Shown here: positions 42,066-51,914 of the stretch, piece by piece
Layout: each line of letters starts with the position of its first letter
How positions within the stretch are numbered: the first letter of the stretch is position 1
Assembly: GCF_003316765.1 (NCBI RefSeq)
Contig: NZ_NIJF01000066.1
Coordinates: 1 to 64,000, forward strand
DNA: 64,000 nt
Source: Bacillus sp. P14.5
GTDB lineage: Bacteria; Bacillota; Bacilli; Bacillales; Bacillaceae_B
Direction: 5' to 3'
Made by a program: the position numbers and the translations under genes
The notes under the pieces: generated by a model
Told to the model about the DNA's origin: nothing
Seen by the model: only the letters and a program-made list of their open reading frames with translations
Databases searched by the model: none

Positions 42066-43019
42066 ATGAAAAGTCATTTAACCAACTTCGTTCTAAACAC
42101 CTTACATAGAATCAAAAGTTCACTAGAAAGAACGGACGAGGGAGGGAGAACTATTAGATACTCTCGATTTAGGAAGTTTAGAAAAAAGAATAAGGGCTTA
42201 AGTATTTTTGCTCAGTTGATTGGTATCTGGTATCTGGCTATGTTTGCAGCTACATACTTCACTGGTGATACCGGAGCTAAGTTCAATGATGTTGAAGTAA
42301 TTGAAAATTCCCTTCATGCAAAATGGGATGTTAAGGAAGAGTGGGATGAAAGCTCATTAAAATTCCTTTCCAAGACTAGTGATAAAGAAAATTGCCTACC
42401 GATAACAGCTGCAGTGGAAAATGGAAAAGACTCAGGGGATATGCAAGGACCAGTGAAATATGAAGTCTATTGGATAGATAAAGGTAATCCCCAATCAGGA
42501 CCATTAATAGAAGTTGGAGAAATACCCCCTATAAAAAAGGGTGAAACATTTAACTTAGAATACCAACCTACTAAAAATGGAAATTTTATGTTTAAAGCTT
42601 ATCAAAGACCTATGCATCCTGGAAAAGGTGTTCTATGGAGCGAAGAAATAAAAGTGGAGAGCTGCTCCGCTGGCAACAAAACTGATCAGAATAAAAATGA
42701 AAAGTTTAATGAAACAAAGGGTTCTTCATCAGAAACGGAAAATCAAACACCTCAAGAAGTGCCAGTAGAACAGACTAAAATTGAAGAGCAGACTGAAGAG
42801 GGTACTGAAGCTACAGAGATTCAGGAGACTGAAGCGGAACCAGAACAATCTCTATCTGTAGAAACAGAGACAAGTGAAAAAGATGAAGGAAAAAAGGATG
42901 TAAAAGGCACAAATAATGAAGAAATAGATCAACTTGAAAAAAAGAGAATGAAGATGAAAAGGAAGCTGAAACTCAAAGTAAAGAGTCTTCAAAGGAAGGT
43001 GAGAGTTAATGAAAGGTAA
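42066..43019 (+). CDS. tapA: TasA-fibre anchoring/assembly protein TapA
   Basis: About 317 residues. A basic N-terminus and one hydrophobic segment (residues 46-63) precede TGAKFNDVE, which aligns with the SipW-processed junction of B. subtilis TapA. The folded middle has KEEWDESSLKFLSKTSD, cysteines in ENCLP and VESCSAG, and VLWSEEIKVESC, all matching TapA landmarks. A long Glu/Lys/Thr-rich tail follows. TapA nucleates TasA fibres. The frame opens at TTG 42057, but ATG 42066 behind AAAGGAAG is better placed. It overlaps sipW by 11 bases. Confidence 0.88.
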   Translation: MKSHLTNFVLNTLHRIKSSLERTDEGGRTIRYSRFRKFRKKNKGLSIFAQLIGIWYLAMFAATYFTGDTGAKFNDVEVIENSLHAKWDVKEEWDESSLKFLSKTSDKENCLPITAAVENGKDSGDMQGPVKYEVYWIDKGNPQSGPLIEVGEIPPIKKGETFNLEYQPTKNGNFMFKAYQRPMHPGKGVLWSEEIKVESCSAGNKTDQNKNEKFNETKGSSSETENQTPQEVPVEQTKIEEQTEEGTEATEIQETEAEPEQSLSVETETSEKDEGKKDVKGTNNEEIDQLEKKRMKMKRKLKLKVKSLQRKVRVNER

Positions 43020-43584
43020 AAAGATTACAAAAATACTCAGTAATATTGTCACTTGGACTCTAGGACTTACATTAATCTTTATGGTGTTTGTGGTGATATC
43101 ATCAAAGGCATCTGGGGGAGAGCCACAGTTCCTGGGTTACCAGTTAAAAACAGTACTATCTGGTTCGATGGAACCTACTTTTAAAACCGGTTCAATTATT
43201 TCCGTCAAACCAGTTGAAGATACCTCAAGCCTTAAAGAGGGCGATGTAATAACATTTATGCAACAGGATAACAGTCTTGTTACTCATAGAATTACAGATG
43301 TAATAAAAAATGGTGAAAACACCATGTATCAAACAAAAGGTGATAATAACGTCGATCTTGATTCAAATCCAGTTTTAGCTCAAAACGTATTAGGAAAATA
43401 TGCTGGTTTTACTATTCCATACTTGGGATATTTCATAGATTTTGCAAAATCAAGCAAGGGCACAGCGATTCTACTAATTGTTCCAGGGGTATTACTACTG
43501 ATTTATTCTGGAATAACAGTTTACTCAGCTCTTAAAGAATTAGATAGAGGCCAACAAAACCAAGAAACACAGAAAACTGCTTAA
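43009..43584 (+). CDS. sipW: ER-type signal peptidase I SipW
   Basis: A 191-residue membrane peptidase. An N-terminal helix (residues 12-32) is followed by nucleophile Ser53 in SGSMEPT, His93 in VTHRI in place of the bacterial lysine, and GDNN at 111-114. This Ser-His form is the archaeal/ER type typical of SipW. A second helix lies near the C-terminus (AILLIVPGVLLLIYSGITVY). It processes TapA and TasA, whose genes flank it. Confidence 0.95.
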   Translation: MKGKKITKILSNIVTWTLGLTLIFMVFVVISSKASGGEPQFLGYQLKTVLSGSMEPTFKTGSIISVKPVEDTSSLKEGDVITFMQQDNSLVTHRITDVIKNGENTMYQTKGDNNVDLDSNPVLAQNVLGKYAGFTIPYLGYFIDFAKSSKGTAILLIVPGVLLLIYSGITVYSALKELDRGQQNQETQKTA

Positions 43585-43672
43585 CCTGGTTGTACACCTT
43601 ATAGAAATATAAGGGTTCAATATAAAAATACATACCCTCATTAGGAGGGCAAACATTAGGAGGAGAAAGTTT

Positions 43673-44473
43673 ATGACAATCAAAAAGAAATTAGGTATGG
43701 GAGTAGCATCAGCAGCACTTGGATTATCTCTAGTAGGTGGCGGAACTTGGGCAGCATACAATGATACGGCAACAATCAACAACCATTTTGCATCTGGTAA
43801 ATTAGATCTTAAGGTTGGGCCAAGCGGTACTAAACCAATCAGCTTCGATTTAACAAACCTTAAGCCAGGTGACAACATTCAGCGTATCTTTACTTTGGAT
43901 AACGTAGGCTCCCTTGCAATTAAAGAAGTTTTAATGACTGGGTCAGCAGCAAACTTCTCAGGTGGTGGGGATTCTTCACAAAGTGATTTCTTATCTCAGT
44001 TTGAAGTCGATTTCATGCAAGTTGACTCTGAATCTTCGAAATGGGAGCCAAGGCAGGATGTTGTTACTGGAGACTTCACTCTAGCCGATCTTGTTAGTGG
44101 GGATGTTTCTGACATTCATGAAGACCATGTTGTTGGTGGGAAAATTAACTTGGCTTCTATAGCTGCGGGTACAGATGGTAGAATTGGTATTCCTGTAGAT
44201 CCAAATGATACGGATGACGTTTTCATCCAAATCACGTTTAAGAATGATGGTGAAAAGAAAGCTAACGGAGAATATGTACAAAATAAGTATATGGAAGATA
44301 GTGTGAATGTATTCTTCAACCTTGAAGCTACTCAGTGGGATGGTGTACACGTAGATACTAACCATGGTAACGGTGAAGTGAACAACGGTGTTCAGAACTC
44401 CGCTGATGGAAGCAACATGCCTGATCCAAGAACAAAAGGCGATGCTGAACATGATGAAGAAGTAAATGACTAA
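43673..44473 (+). CDS. tasA: Biofilm matrix fibre protein TasA
   Basis: A 266-residue secreted fibre subunit. The signal region KKKLGMGVASAALGLSLVGG and GGTWAAYND closely match B. subtilis TasA, as do FASGKLDLKV, FDLTNLKPGD (residues 58-67), GSLAIKEVLM, DFLSQFEVDF and FFNLEATQWDG. A polar, His- and Asp-containing tail ends the protein. ATG 43673 follows AGGAGGAG. It is the third gene of the tapA-sipW-tasA unit and is followed by a terminator. Confidence 0.95.
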   Translation: MTIKKKLGMGVASAALGLSLVGGGTWAAYNDTATINNHFASGKLDLKVGPSGTKPISFDLTNLKPGDNIQRIFTLDNVGSLAIKEVLMTGSAANFSGGGDSSQSDFLSQFEVDFMQVDSESSKWEPRQDVVTGDFTLADLVSGDVSDIHEDHVVGGKINLASIAAGTDGRIGIPVDPNDTDDVFIQITFKNDGEKKANGEYVQNKYMEDSVNVFFNLEATQWDGVHVDTNHGNGEVNNGVQNSADGSNMPDPRTKGDAEHDEEVND

Positions 44474-44496
44474 TCTAAGATTATAATTAAAAGTAG

Positions 44497-44521
44497 AAAA
44501 GGCGGTTTAAGCCGCCTTTTC
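44497..44521 (+). terminator. Terminator or attenuator after tasA
   Basis: AAAAGGCGG/CCGCCTTTT stem with a short T run, lying before the LPNTA gene. Partial read-through would express that gene at lower level than tasA. Confidence 0.75.
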
Positions 44522-44548
44522 TATATATTTCTAAAAAGAGGGATATAA

Positions 44549-45148
44549 ATGAAAAATTTAGTTTGTATAATAACAATTATTTTAGTCCTTTTTTTAATTC
44601 CTATTAAATCCTATGCAGAAACAAACAACAACCAGTTAGACGTTTCAACAAGTCCGCACAAAATCCTTTTCGATTTAACAAACCTCAAACCTGGGGATAC
44701 TATATCACGTGATTTACTTGTTATAAATAATGGAGAACAAGATTTTCATTATATAATCTCAAATAAGTTTACTGGTGGATCTAAAAAATTTTACAACCAA
44801 CTACTACTTGAAATATCAGACGAAAAAGGAATTATTTTCAAAGGTAATCTCAACGATTTCAGTAAATTGGATTCTCGCTCTTTAAAAAGTAGAGACCAAG
44901 AAAATATTCTATTTCACGTAGAGATTCCATATGAGCTAGGTAATGAATATCAAGGATTAACATCTGATTTTCAATTTAAAATTTTTGTGGAAGGTACACT
45001 TGGTGGAGTCCTGCCGGCAGATGGACCTAAACTTCCAAATACGGCGACAGATGTTTTTCAGACACTTTTAGTTGGTGCCATTATGTTAGGTGTTGGGATA
45101 ATACTTTTTAAACTTCAACATAGAAAAAGTGATCTGACAAATATATAA
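44549..45148 (+). CDS. LPNTA-anchored TasA-related surface protein
   Basis: A 199-residue exported protein. The signal peptide (residues 1-23) ends at a conventional SYA site. Residues 41-50, FDLTNLKPGD, are identical to TasA residues 58-67, and 17 bases of DNA encoding this segment (44669-44685) equal those in tasA (43844-43860). The rest has a beta-rich character. The C-terminus is a full sorting signal: LPNTA at 162-166, a hydrophobic stretch at about 170-187 and the basic tail KLQHRKS. It should be linked to the wall by a sortase, and a class D enzyme lies 3 kb away. Likely a wall-bound partner or cap of TasA fibres; that role is inference. ATG 44549 follows AGAGGG. Confidence 0.85.
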   Translation: MKNLVCIITIILVLFLIPIKSYAETNNNQLDVSTSPHKILFDLTNLKPGDTISRDLLVINNGEQDFHYIISNKFTGGSKKFYNQLLLEISDEKGIIFKGNLNDFSKLDSRSLKSRDQENILFHVEIPYELGNEYQGLTSDFQFKIFVEGTLGGVLPADGPKLPNTATDVFQTLLVGAIMLGVGIILFKLQHRKSDLTNI

Positions 45149-45187
45149 ATATATGCCTTTAATATTTTCTAAGAGTCCGCTAGATGA

Positions 45188-45616
45188 ATGTTAGAAGAGA
45201 AATTATTAGTTAAAATGTTTTTGTCCTTTTTCTTATGGGTATGTTTCCTAATAATGATAACAGTATTTATTATTATCATTTCCTTAGATACTATCTTGAA
45301 AGCAGGTGAATCCATGAAAATCGCACTTCACTCACTGGCAGCTCTCAACATTCTGGATACCTTTGCTACAGTGATTGGAATAAGGAATGCCTTAATCCAA
45401 GAAGCAAACCCTATTATGGACTCACTGTATTCTTCACATCCAATCATATTTATAGTTGTAAAACTATCTTTATCAGCAATTGTTTATGCATTAATTCTTT
45501 ATAACAAATTTCCTGAAAAGAAATGGTTCTCCTCAATAACATATACAGCATTATTACTTTATTCACTGACATTTTTGCTCCATGGAATTTGGATTTACTA
45601 TGCTTTATCAACCTAG
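45188..45616 (+). CDS. DUF5658-like membrane protein
   Basis: Up to 142 residues with four hydrophobic segments. ALHSLAALNILDTFATVIGIRNALIQEANPIMD-type sequence (LNILDTFAT, EANPIMD) matches the DUF5658 family, whose role is unknown. The frame opens at ATG 45188 without a clear ribosome site; ATG 45314 behind AGCAGGTGAA starts directly at the conserved domain and may be the real start, giving 100 residues. It lies at the end of the matrix cluster. Confidence 0.65.
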   Translation: MLEEKLLVKMFLSFFLWVCFLIMITVFIIIISLDTILKAGESMKIALHSLAALNILDTFATVIGIRNALIQEANPIMDSLYSSHPIIFIVVKLSLSAIVYALILYNKFPEKKWFSSITYTALLLYSLTFLLHGIWIYYALST

Positions 45617-45837
45617 TGCCAGAAAAAAACGCGGTGAGAAATTTTATTGAACAAAAAGAAATCAAATTTATCACATAGCCTCTTTTGAATAACAATAATG
45701 TCAAAAATCATTAAATCCCCTGGATAAAAAGCTGTTTTATCGCCTTTTAATACTCCAAACCCTCCTTTCCCCCATTTTACACCCACCCAAAAACCCTATA
45801 TCCTATACTTACCAACGAAAGAAAAGAGGTGAAACAA

Positions 45838-46221
45838 ATGATAAATCAGGTCACGTTGGTAGGAAGATTGACGAAGGATCCAGAGATGCGTTACACATCC
45901 GAGGGGAAGGCGGTGTTGAATGTCACTCTTGCGGTCAATCGTCAGTTTAAGAGTCAGGGCGGAGATTATGAAGCTGACTTTGTGCTGTGTACGATGTGGA
46001 GGAAGGCTGCAGAGAACACGGCGAAGTATTGTAATAAAGGCTCTGTGCTGGGCGTGGTAGGACGCATTCAGACGAGGAATTACGATAATGAGCACGGCAA
46101 GCGGATTTATGTGACGGAGGTTGTGGCAGAACAGGTGAGATTCCTGGATGGCAAGCCGACACAGCCGGCAAAACCGCAGCCAAGGAATCCGGAGGTAGAA
46201 AAGGCACTGCCAGTATTTTAA
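45838..46221 (+). CDS. ssbB: Single-stranded DNA-binding protein SsbB (YwpH)
   Basis: A 127-residue OB-fold protein starting [20 protein letters not shown] and including NVTLAVNR and [26 protein letters not shown]. The short tail lacks the acidic DDDIPF end of the essential SsbA, which fits the competence-related SsbB. The frame is open from 45829, but ATG 45838 has AAGAGGTG at good spacing. The position matches ywpH. Confidence 0.9.
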   Translation: MINQVTLVGRLTKDPEMRYTSEGKAVLNVTLAVNRQFKSQGGDYEADFVLCTMWRKAAENTAKYCNKGSVLGVVGRIQTRNYDNEHGKRIYVTEVVAEQVRFLDGKPTQPAKPQPRNPEVEKALPVF

Positions 46222-46267
46222 TAGCAAGCAATTTGGTGTATGACTAAAACTGGAGGAAGTTCCCTTT

Positions 46268-46450
46268 ATGAACAACAGCGAATCCATGGAAAGATTGATT
46301 GAAGATCTGATAAGAAAATTGGCAAGGGCTAATGTGGAATTGTACTATCTGTCACAGCGTGTCGCACTCCTCGAGAAAAAAGCTTCCGAAGACAAGCCTC
46401 AAGCTGCTGCACCTAATCGCATCTCTTTCATGACCACCAAACAAAATTAA
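46268..46450 (+). CDS. Small coiled-coil protein, uncharacterised
   Basis: A 60-residue polar protein with a heptad-like helix (LIEDLIRKLARANVELYYLS, then QRVALLEKKAS). ATG 46268 follows GGAGGAAG at good spacing, and a hairpin terminator lies downstream at 46564. I do not recognise the family. It is probably cotranscribed with ssbB. Confidence 0.6.
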   Translation: MNNSESMERLIEDLIRKLARANVELYYLSQRVALLEKKASEDKPQAAAPNRISFMTTKQN

Positions 46451-46563
46451 ATTCTCAATGACTTGTTTTATTTCATAACCTAGGAACCAACCACGCATCA
46501 AACTCCCACCTCGCCTCATAGATAGAAAACTCAATATTATACTTCTTTTTTACCCCCACTGTT

Positions 46564-46591
46564 GCCGGTTCTCATGAGAGCCGGCTTTTTC
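46564..46591 (+). terminator. Terminator of the ssbB unit
   Basis: GCCGGTTCTC/GAGAGCCGGC stem followed by TTTTT. Confidence 0.85.
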
Positions 46592-46607
46592 CGATATGTG
46601 GAGTTTA

Positions 46608-46665
46608 GTGATTTAAAGCAGTGAAAGGGACAGTCCCTCTTAGTGCTTTAAAGCATCAAAGCACC
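46608..46665. repeat. Short palindromic intergenic repeat
   Basis: ATTTAAAGCAG, GGGACAGTCCCTCTTAGTGC, TTTAAAGCATC in order; one of the best-preserved copies. Confidence 0.75.
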
Positions 46666-46670
46666 CTAAT

Positions 46671-46710
46671 CAAAAACCCCCCACCGCAAACAGCGGAAGG
46701 GGGGTTCTAT
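46671..46710 (-). terminator. Terminator of ywqA
   Basis: ACCCCCC(A)CCGC pairs with GCGG(AA)GGGGGGT; on the minus strand it ends in a TTTTT run. Confidence 0.85.
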
Positions 46711-46724
46711 CCATAAATCTATAC

Positions 46725-49545
46725 CTACTCCAAAGACAACAAACTATGCAGATCCTGATCAGACAACTCAGTCATCCACTGGTCACTCTGGATAATCTCA
46801 TCATTCAATGCCTGCTTTTTCTCAAGCATCATATCGATTTTCTCCTCAAGAGTTCCAGACGCAATCATTTTATGAACATGAACGAAGCGGTTCTGCCCGA
46901 TACGATATGCGCGGTCGGTGGCCTGGTTTTCGACGGCCGGGTTCCACCAGCGGTCGTAGTGGACGACGTGGTTGGCGGCGGTGAGATTCAGTCCTGTTCC
47001 GCCTGCTTTCAATGATAGCAAGAACACAGGGAATTCACCGTTCTGGAATCTTTCCACGAGGTTGTCACGCTGTGTTTTGGCCATGCTTCCATTCAAGAAT
47101 GGGACGTCGACGCCAAACTTCTCTTTCATGACGTTTTGGATCATCTCCCCCATGGAGATGTACTGAGTAAAGATCAAGCATGCTTCACCTGAATCGAGCA
47201 CATTTTCTACGATATCCACGAGCTTCCGCATTTTCTCAGAACGCTTTTCAATGTTCTCGGGCTGCGGTTCTTTGAGATAAAGAGCAGGGTGATTGCAGAG
47301 TTGCTTCAGGCGGTTCAGCATTTGCAGGACAAGTCCTTTTCGCTCGAATCCACTCAGTGCTTCCAGCTGAGCGAAGGTATCTTTGATAAGCTGCTCATAT
47401 AACGATGCCTGCTCAGTGGTCAACGCACAGTACTCTTTCTGCTCAATTTTGTCCGGGAGGTTCAGCTCGACTTCCGGATCTTTTTCGTCCGGCGAAGCAG
47501 GAACGGCCTGATTTTCGCCTGAAGTTCTTTGACCCTGGCTTCATTTTCTTCTTTTTCAATCGGCACGATGAATTTCTTCTGAAATTGCGTGAAGCCCCCA
47601 AGATACCCGTGGTTCAAGAAGTCGAAAATCGCCCAAAGCTCGGACAGGCGGTTTTCCATCGGAGTTCCGGTCAACGCGATATGATGTTTTCCTTCTAATT
47701 TGCGGATGGCCCGCGACTGCTTCGTGTTGGCATTCTTGATGTTCTGCGCTTCATCGAGAGCGATCGCATTCCATTCGACGGTTTCCAGCTCTTCAAAATC
47801 GAGATGCGACAAGCCGTAGGAAGTCAGGACAACATCCATATCGAGGATGCCCCGTCCGAACTCAATTCCTTTGTCGCGGTTCGCTCCGTAGTGAAGCTTC
47901 ACTTTTAAATCAGGAGCGAATTTCTCAAGCTCACGCTGCCAGTTTCCAAGGACGGACGTCGGTGCAATGATCAGTGCTGGTGCCTTCGGCGTTTCGACCT
48001 TCTTCACTTCTTGCAGGTACGTTATCAGCTGTACTGTTTTTCCGAGTCCCATGTCATCGGCAAGACAGGCGCCAAAACCGTATCGGCGCAGGAACAGCAG
48101 CCAGCTCATCCCTTGCTGCTGGTAAGGGCGCAGTTCCCCCTGGAACGTATCCGGCGTCTGAACGATTGGCACCTCGGCAGAATTGTTCAGCGTGTCGATC
48201 ATTTTTTTCATCGAACGGTTGAGGTCGATTTGAATTTTAGCGAACTCATAAGGATCATACTCGTCTTCCTGGAGAAGCTCTTCATCCTCATCGCGCGGAA
48301 CAAGCTGCTGCTCCAGCATATCCTGGATCGAGATTCCTTCCGCTTTTGCCTTGCTCATCAAATCTTGAATGCGGCGGATCATAGCGGGATCCAGCTTCAT
48401 CCACTGTCCGCGGATTTTGATCAATCGGCGCTGGTCGTTCACGAGATTTTGAAAATCCTCTTCCGACAGGTCCACTCCGTTCATCGACAGGCGCCAGTCA
48501 AAATCGAGCATGGCATTCAGCCCGACGAAAGAAGGTCGGTAAGAACTGTCCGTGTTTTTCACTTTGGCTTTCACTGTCATCTGGGCTTCCTTCATCGCCT
48601 GCCACCAAGCAGGAAGCAGGATTTCGATGTCAAGATCGAGGAATTTTTCGCTGAGTACGGTCAGGAAATCCCAAGCGTCATGCTCATCCAGTGAATTCCG
48701 GATTTCTCCGCCCTGGTTGAGCAGCGGCAGCATTTTCATCCAGCGGTTCTGTTCTTCTTTGACCGTATCGAGGTGTTTTTTATAAGAAGGAGGCAGTCGA
48801 TCTTCCTCCAACGAGTAAACTTTGTCACTGCGCTTTTTATCCCGGAGGATGGTTTCGAGCTCCCAGGGATCATGCTCCTCCAACGGTTCTGTCAGGCGCA
48901 GCCCCAATGTGAAAGGAGTCTCATCTTCCGTCAGCCCGACCCATTCGCTCCACTTTTCTTCATCAAAATAAGCATGAAGCTCTTCCGGAGTGAGCGTGCT
49001 GTCCTCGAGTTTTTCAAGCGGGTAAAAATTTGATCACTGCTCCCGGCAGAAAGCGACTGGCGGACAGAGCGCTGATACCAGTCGGAAACGAATTCCTCAG
49101 CCGATTCTTCGCCGATATCCTCCTGCCAGAATTCATCGGGAAAGTTGTCCCAAAGTTCATCAGGAACCTGGAAGGATAACCCGTTTTCCGCCATATCTTC
49201 AAAGCGAGGAATCCATTTTCCCTCTTGGATGGAATCGTACATGATCGGGGCCACCGCAAGGCACTTCTGCCCGAGTTCATCCCAGTGCCAGTCAATCATG
49301 CCGCTGAAGGATTCGTCGGCAAACAGCAAGAGAAGATCCCAGCTGTTGACCTCAATCCCTTTTCTGGTTCCCAGTTCTTTTGATTGCAGAGTCGTACCAT
49401 AAAAGCTGGCTTCATGCCAAAGAAACAACTGGCCCTTCCAGTCATCCGGCCCGACATCAAAACCGCTGTCGTTTTCACAGTAAAGGAAGAAGCGGCCGTT
49501 CTCCAGAGGCTCTATGTACACATGCAGCAAACGTGTTTTAAGCAT
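46725..49545 (-). pseudogene. ywqA: SNF2-family helicase YwqA, with two apparent frameshifts
   Basis: A large Swi2/Snf2 ATPase that remodels or moves along DNA or RNA polymerase complexes. Three frames join into about 920 residues, the B. subtilis length. The first (49545 to about 49015) is the N-terminal domain. The second (to 47462) has Walker A DDMGLGKTVQ, LDEAQNIKN and LTGTPMENRLSELW. The third (47480 to 46725) has GGTGLNLTAANHVVHYDRWW and NQATDRAYRIGQ. Both breaks lie at plus-strand T5 runs, 49010-49014 and 47481-47485; a sixth base at each restores RLKKLEDSTLTPEEL and RRTKKDPEVELNL. Its start overlaps ywqB by 8 bases, so they form one unit. Confidence 0.88.
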
Positions 49546-51175
49546 CGATCAGCTTCCCCTTTCTGCATTCTTCATGGAACGCACGAAGACGCTTCGTTTT
49601 TTCTAAAATAAAATCCAAATAGATATCCCATTGATCCGTTTTCTTAAGTTTTTTATAAAGGGTACGGAGTCTTTTCAGGTATTTGACCGCCTGCTTATAA
49701 TTGTCGCGGTTCCGGCCCGCCAAATAGAACTCGATTCCCTCATGATAGAGGGGAAGGACAAGCTGCGGCGCTTCTTTAGCCGCATCCCGGAGGCCCATGT
49801 TATCCATCTCCCTGAGCTCATATCCGACAAAACGCTGCAGCTCCACCCAATCCCGGAAGGACTTCGAACTCAGCAGGAATTCGTTGTACCAGGAATAGCT
49901 GTAGGGCAGAAGGGCGACAAGCAGCTTCCGGAGAAGACCGTGCTCGTTTTCTGTCATCCAGTCGATCGGGAGCGTCCGTAAAAACCAGCGAGAAAAGGAC
50001 GCGCTGTCATAGGGAGGCAGGGAATTAACGTAAGCCGGAACCTTCGGCATGATGCTTTTCAGAAAAGCGACACCCTGTTCATACTTTTTATTTTGAAAAA
50101 GCTGCTCCAGCCAGAAATCGGAGTACGGAACAATTTCTGTGCCCAGCTTCTCGATTTCTTTCGCAGCCAGCTCATGTTCTTCAAGCAGAATATATTGATG
50201 CAGCAGTGCCAACGCATAGAATAGATCTTCAGGGGAGCGTTCCTCCTGCAGCCGTTGAACCTCCGCCTGGCGCCATGCCTTTTTCTTAAAAAGAAAGTAC
50301 CAAAGGAAGCGGTAGATTTCCGCTTTTGCCAATGTACTGTTTTCGTTGGAACCGGTCAGCTCTTCCGTCTTTCCTTTTAAAAATTCGATAAAAGGGTCGA
50401 ACCGGAACGGCATGGCATGTACGGATAACTGTTTCACGCTGTCGAACATTTCATCGACCAAAAATTCGTAGTGTGAGGTCTCCGCCGTCTTTCCTCTGAA
50501 AAAAACCATCATTCGGTCGAAGTTCTGGAACAGGAAAAAGGAAACATAAAGCTTATACAGCGGCTTCCATTCCCGCTCGTATGGCGCATCTTTCATCAGC
50601 TTTCGAAAAAAATTCTGAATGTGCAGGTCCAGCAGATGGGACTGGCGGTGAAATGCCTCTTTATCCCATTCCTTGTACTGATACTGCAGGTAATCCCACC
50701 ACTCTTCCGGTGAATCCCCGCGCTGTTTGCGGTCTTTTAAAAGGTCACTGGCTTTCTTGATACTGCCTTCATGCTTCTTTAATATATCTTGCAGATCCAC
50801 CTTTTTTTCAGGAGATGAATTCGTTGCTTGTTCAGGCCTGCTCGTGCGCCATTTGTGAATCCAATTCGTCACAGGAGCAGCTTTGCTATATACGGCAAAA
50901 AAAGCAGCCATGAGGTGACGGCACCATTCATCAGAAGGACAGGAGCACTTGCTAATACGTGGAAAATCCAGTTCAAGAGTCACCTTAACTGGCGTGACGT
51001 CCTGGACATCCGCGGTGATGCTGTCATCATGATATTTAATGTTGCCAACAAGATTCTGCCGGTAGAGCAGCAATCCCTTCTGGACGATGCTTTGCCTCTC
51101 GCTGCCATACGGAAGTTCCTCCAGCAGATGCTCGCTCAAAGGTGTCAACTTTTCCTGTAATTCTTGTGCATTCAT
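49538..51175 (-). CDS. ywqB: SWIM zinc-finger protein YwqB
   Basis: A 545-residue protein with an N-terminal SWIM zinc finger (CSCPSDEWCRHLMAAFFAV, about residues 78-96, CxCxnCxH). The rest is largely helical. It precedes the SNF2 gene ywqA with a short overlap, and this SWIM-SNF2 pairing is conserved in Bacillus, suggesting that the two proteins act together on nucleic acid. The ATG is at 51173-51175 on the minus strand. Confidence 0.9.
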   Translation of the reverse strand: MNAQELQEKLTPLSEHLLEELPYGSERQSIVQKGLLLYRQNLVGNIKYHDDSITADVQDVTPVKVTLELDFPRISKCSCPSDEWCRHLMAAFFAVYSKAAPVTNWIHKWRTSRPEQATNSSPEKKVDLQDILKKHEGSIKKASDLLKDRKQRGDSPEEWWDYLQYQYKEWDKEAFHRQSHLLDLHIQNFFRKLMKDAPYEREWKPLYKLYVSFFLFQNFDRMMVFFRGKTAETSHYEFLVDEMFDSVKQLSVHAMPFRFDPFIEFLKGKTEELTGSNENSTLAKAEIYRFLWYFLFKKKAWRQAEVQRLQEERSPEDLFYALALLHQYILLEEHELAAKEIEKLGTEIVPYSDFWLEQLFQNKKYEQGVAFLKSIMPKVPAYVNSLPPYDSASFSRWFLRTLPIDWMTENEHGLLRKLLVALLPYSYSWYNEFLLSSKSFRDWVELQRFVGYELREMDNMGLRDAAKEAPQLVLPLYHEGIEFYLAGRNRDNYKQAVKYLKRLRTLYKKLKKTDQWDIYLDFILEKTKRLRAFHEECRKGKLIDA

Positions 51176-51311
51176 AAGGATTTGCCGCCTCCTGACTGAT
51201 TCCGTTCAAAATTAACCATTCTTTTATTATAACGCAAATCAGTAAGAAAATGGAGCGGGGGAGACATCTAAAAGAAAAACTGCTTGCGTGAGGAAAAGAT
51301 GAAGTCGATTC

Positions 51312-51880
51312 TAAGAAACACTTCAGTAGAGAAAACCTGCCCAAGTGTCACATAGGAGAGTTCTTAAGAGACACTTCAAAAGAGAAAACTCGCTCAAGTG
51401 TCACATAGGAAGGTTCTAAAAGACACTTCAAAAGAGAAAACCTGCTCAAGTGTCACATAGGAAGGTTCTAAAAGACACTTCAAAGAGAAAACCCGCTCAA
51501 GTGTCACATAGCAGAGTTCTAAGAGACACTTCAAAGAGAAAACCTGCCCAAGTGTCACATAAAGAGTTCTAAGAGCCACTTCAAAAGAGAAAACCCGCTC
51601 AAGTGTCACATAGCAGAGTTCTAAGAGACACTTCAGTAGAGAAAACCTGCCCAAGTGTCACATAGAGAAGTTCTAAGAGACACTTCAGTAGAGAAAACCT
51701 GCCCAAGTGTCACATAGCGAAGTTCTAAGAAACACTTCAGTAGAAAAAACCTGCTCAAGTGTCACATAGGGGAGTTCTAAGAGACACTTCAGTAGAGAAA
51801 AAGTCCCCAAGTGTCAGATAGGAGAGTGTTAAGAGACACTTCAGTAGAGAAAACCTGCTCAAGTGTCGCATAGGGAAAGC
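51312..51880. repeat. Tandem inverted-repeat array B (51-53-bp units)
   Basis: Eleven units marked by AAGTGTC at 51343, 51396, 51448, 51499, 51550, 51601, 51653, 51705, 51757, 51809 and 51861; spacing is 51-53. Each unit contains AAGTGTCACATAG, a variable segment, then AGACACTTC, so AAGTGTC and GACACTT face each other, followed by AGAAAACCTGCCC-type linker. The sequence differs from arrays A and C, but the plan and period agree. No gene fills 51176-51914. Confidence 0.85.
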
Positions 51881-51914
51881 TTAAGTGCTCTAAAGCATTG
51901 AGAGAGTCACCCCG

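Noticed and set aside
47974..48785. Long plus-strand frames opposite ywqA
   Set aside because: Shadows of a real minus-strand gene with GC-skewed codons; no ribosome sites.
51394..51654. 86-codon frame across array B
   Set aside because: Product of the repeat; no start signal and no protein family.
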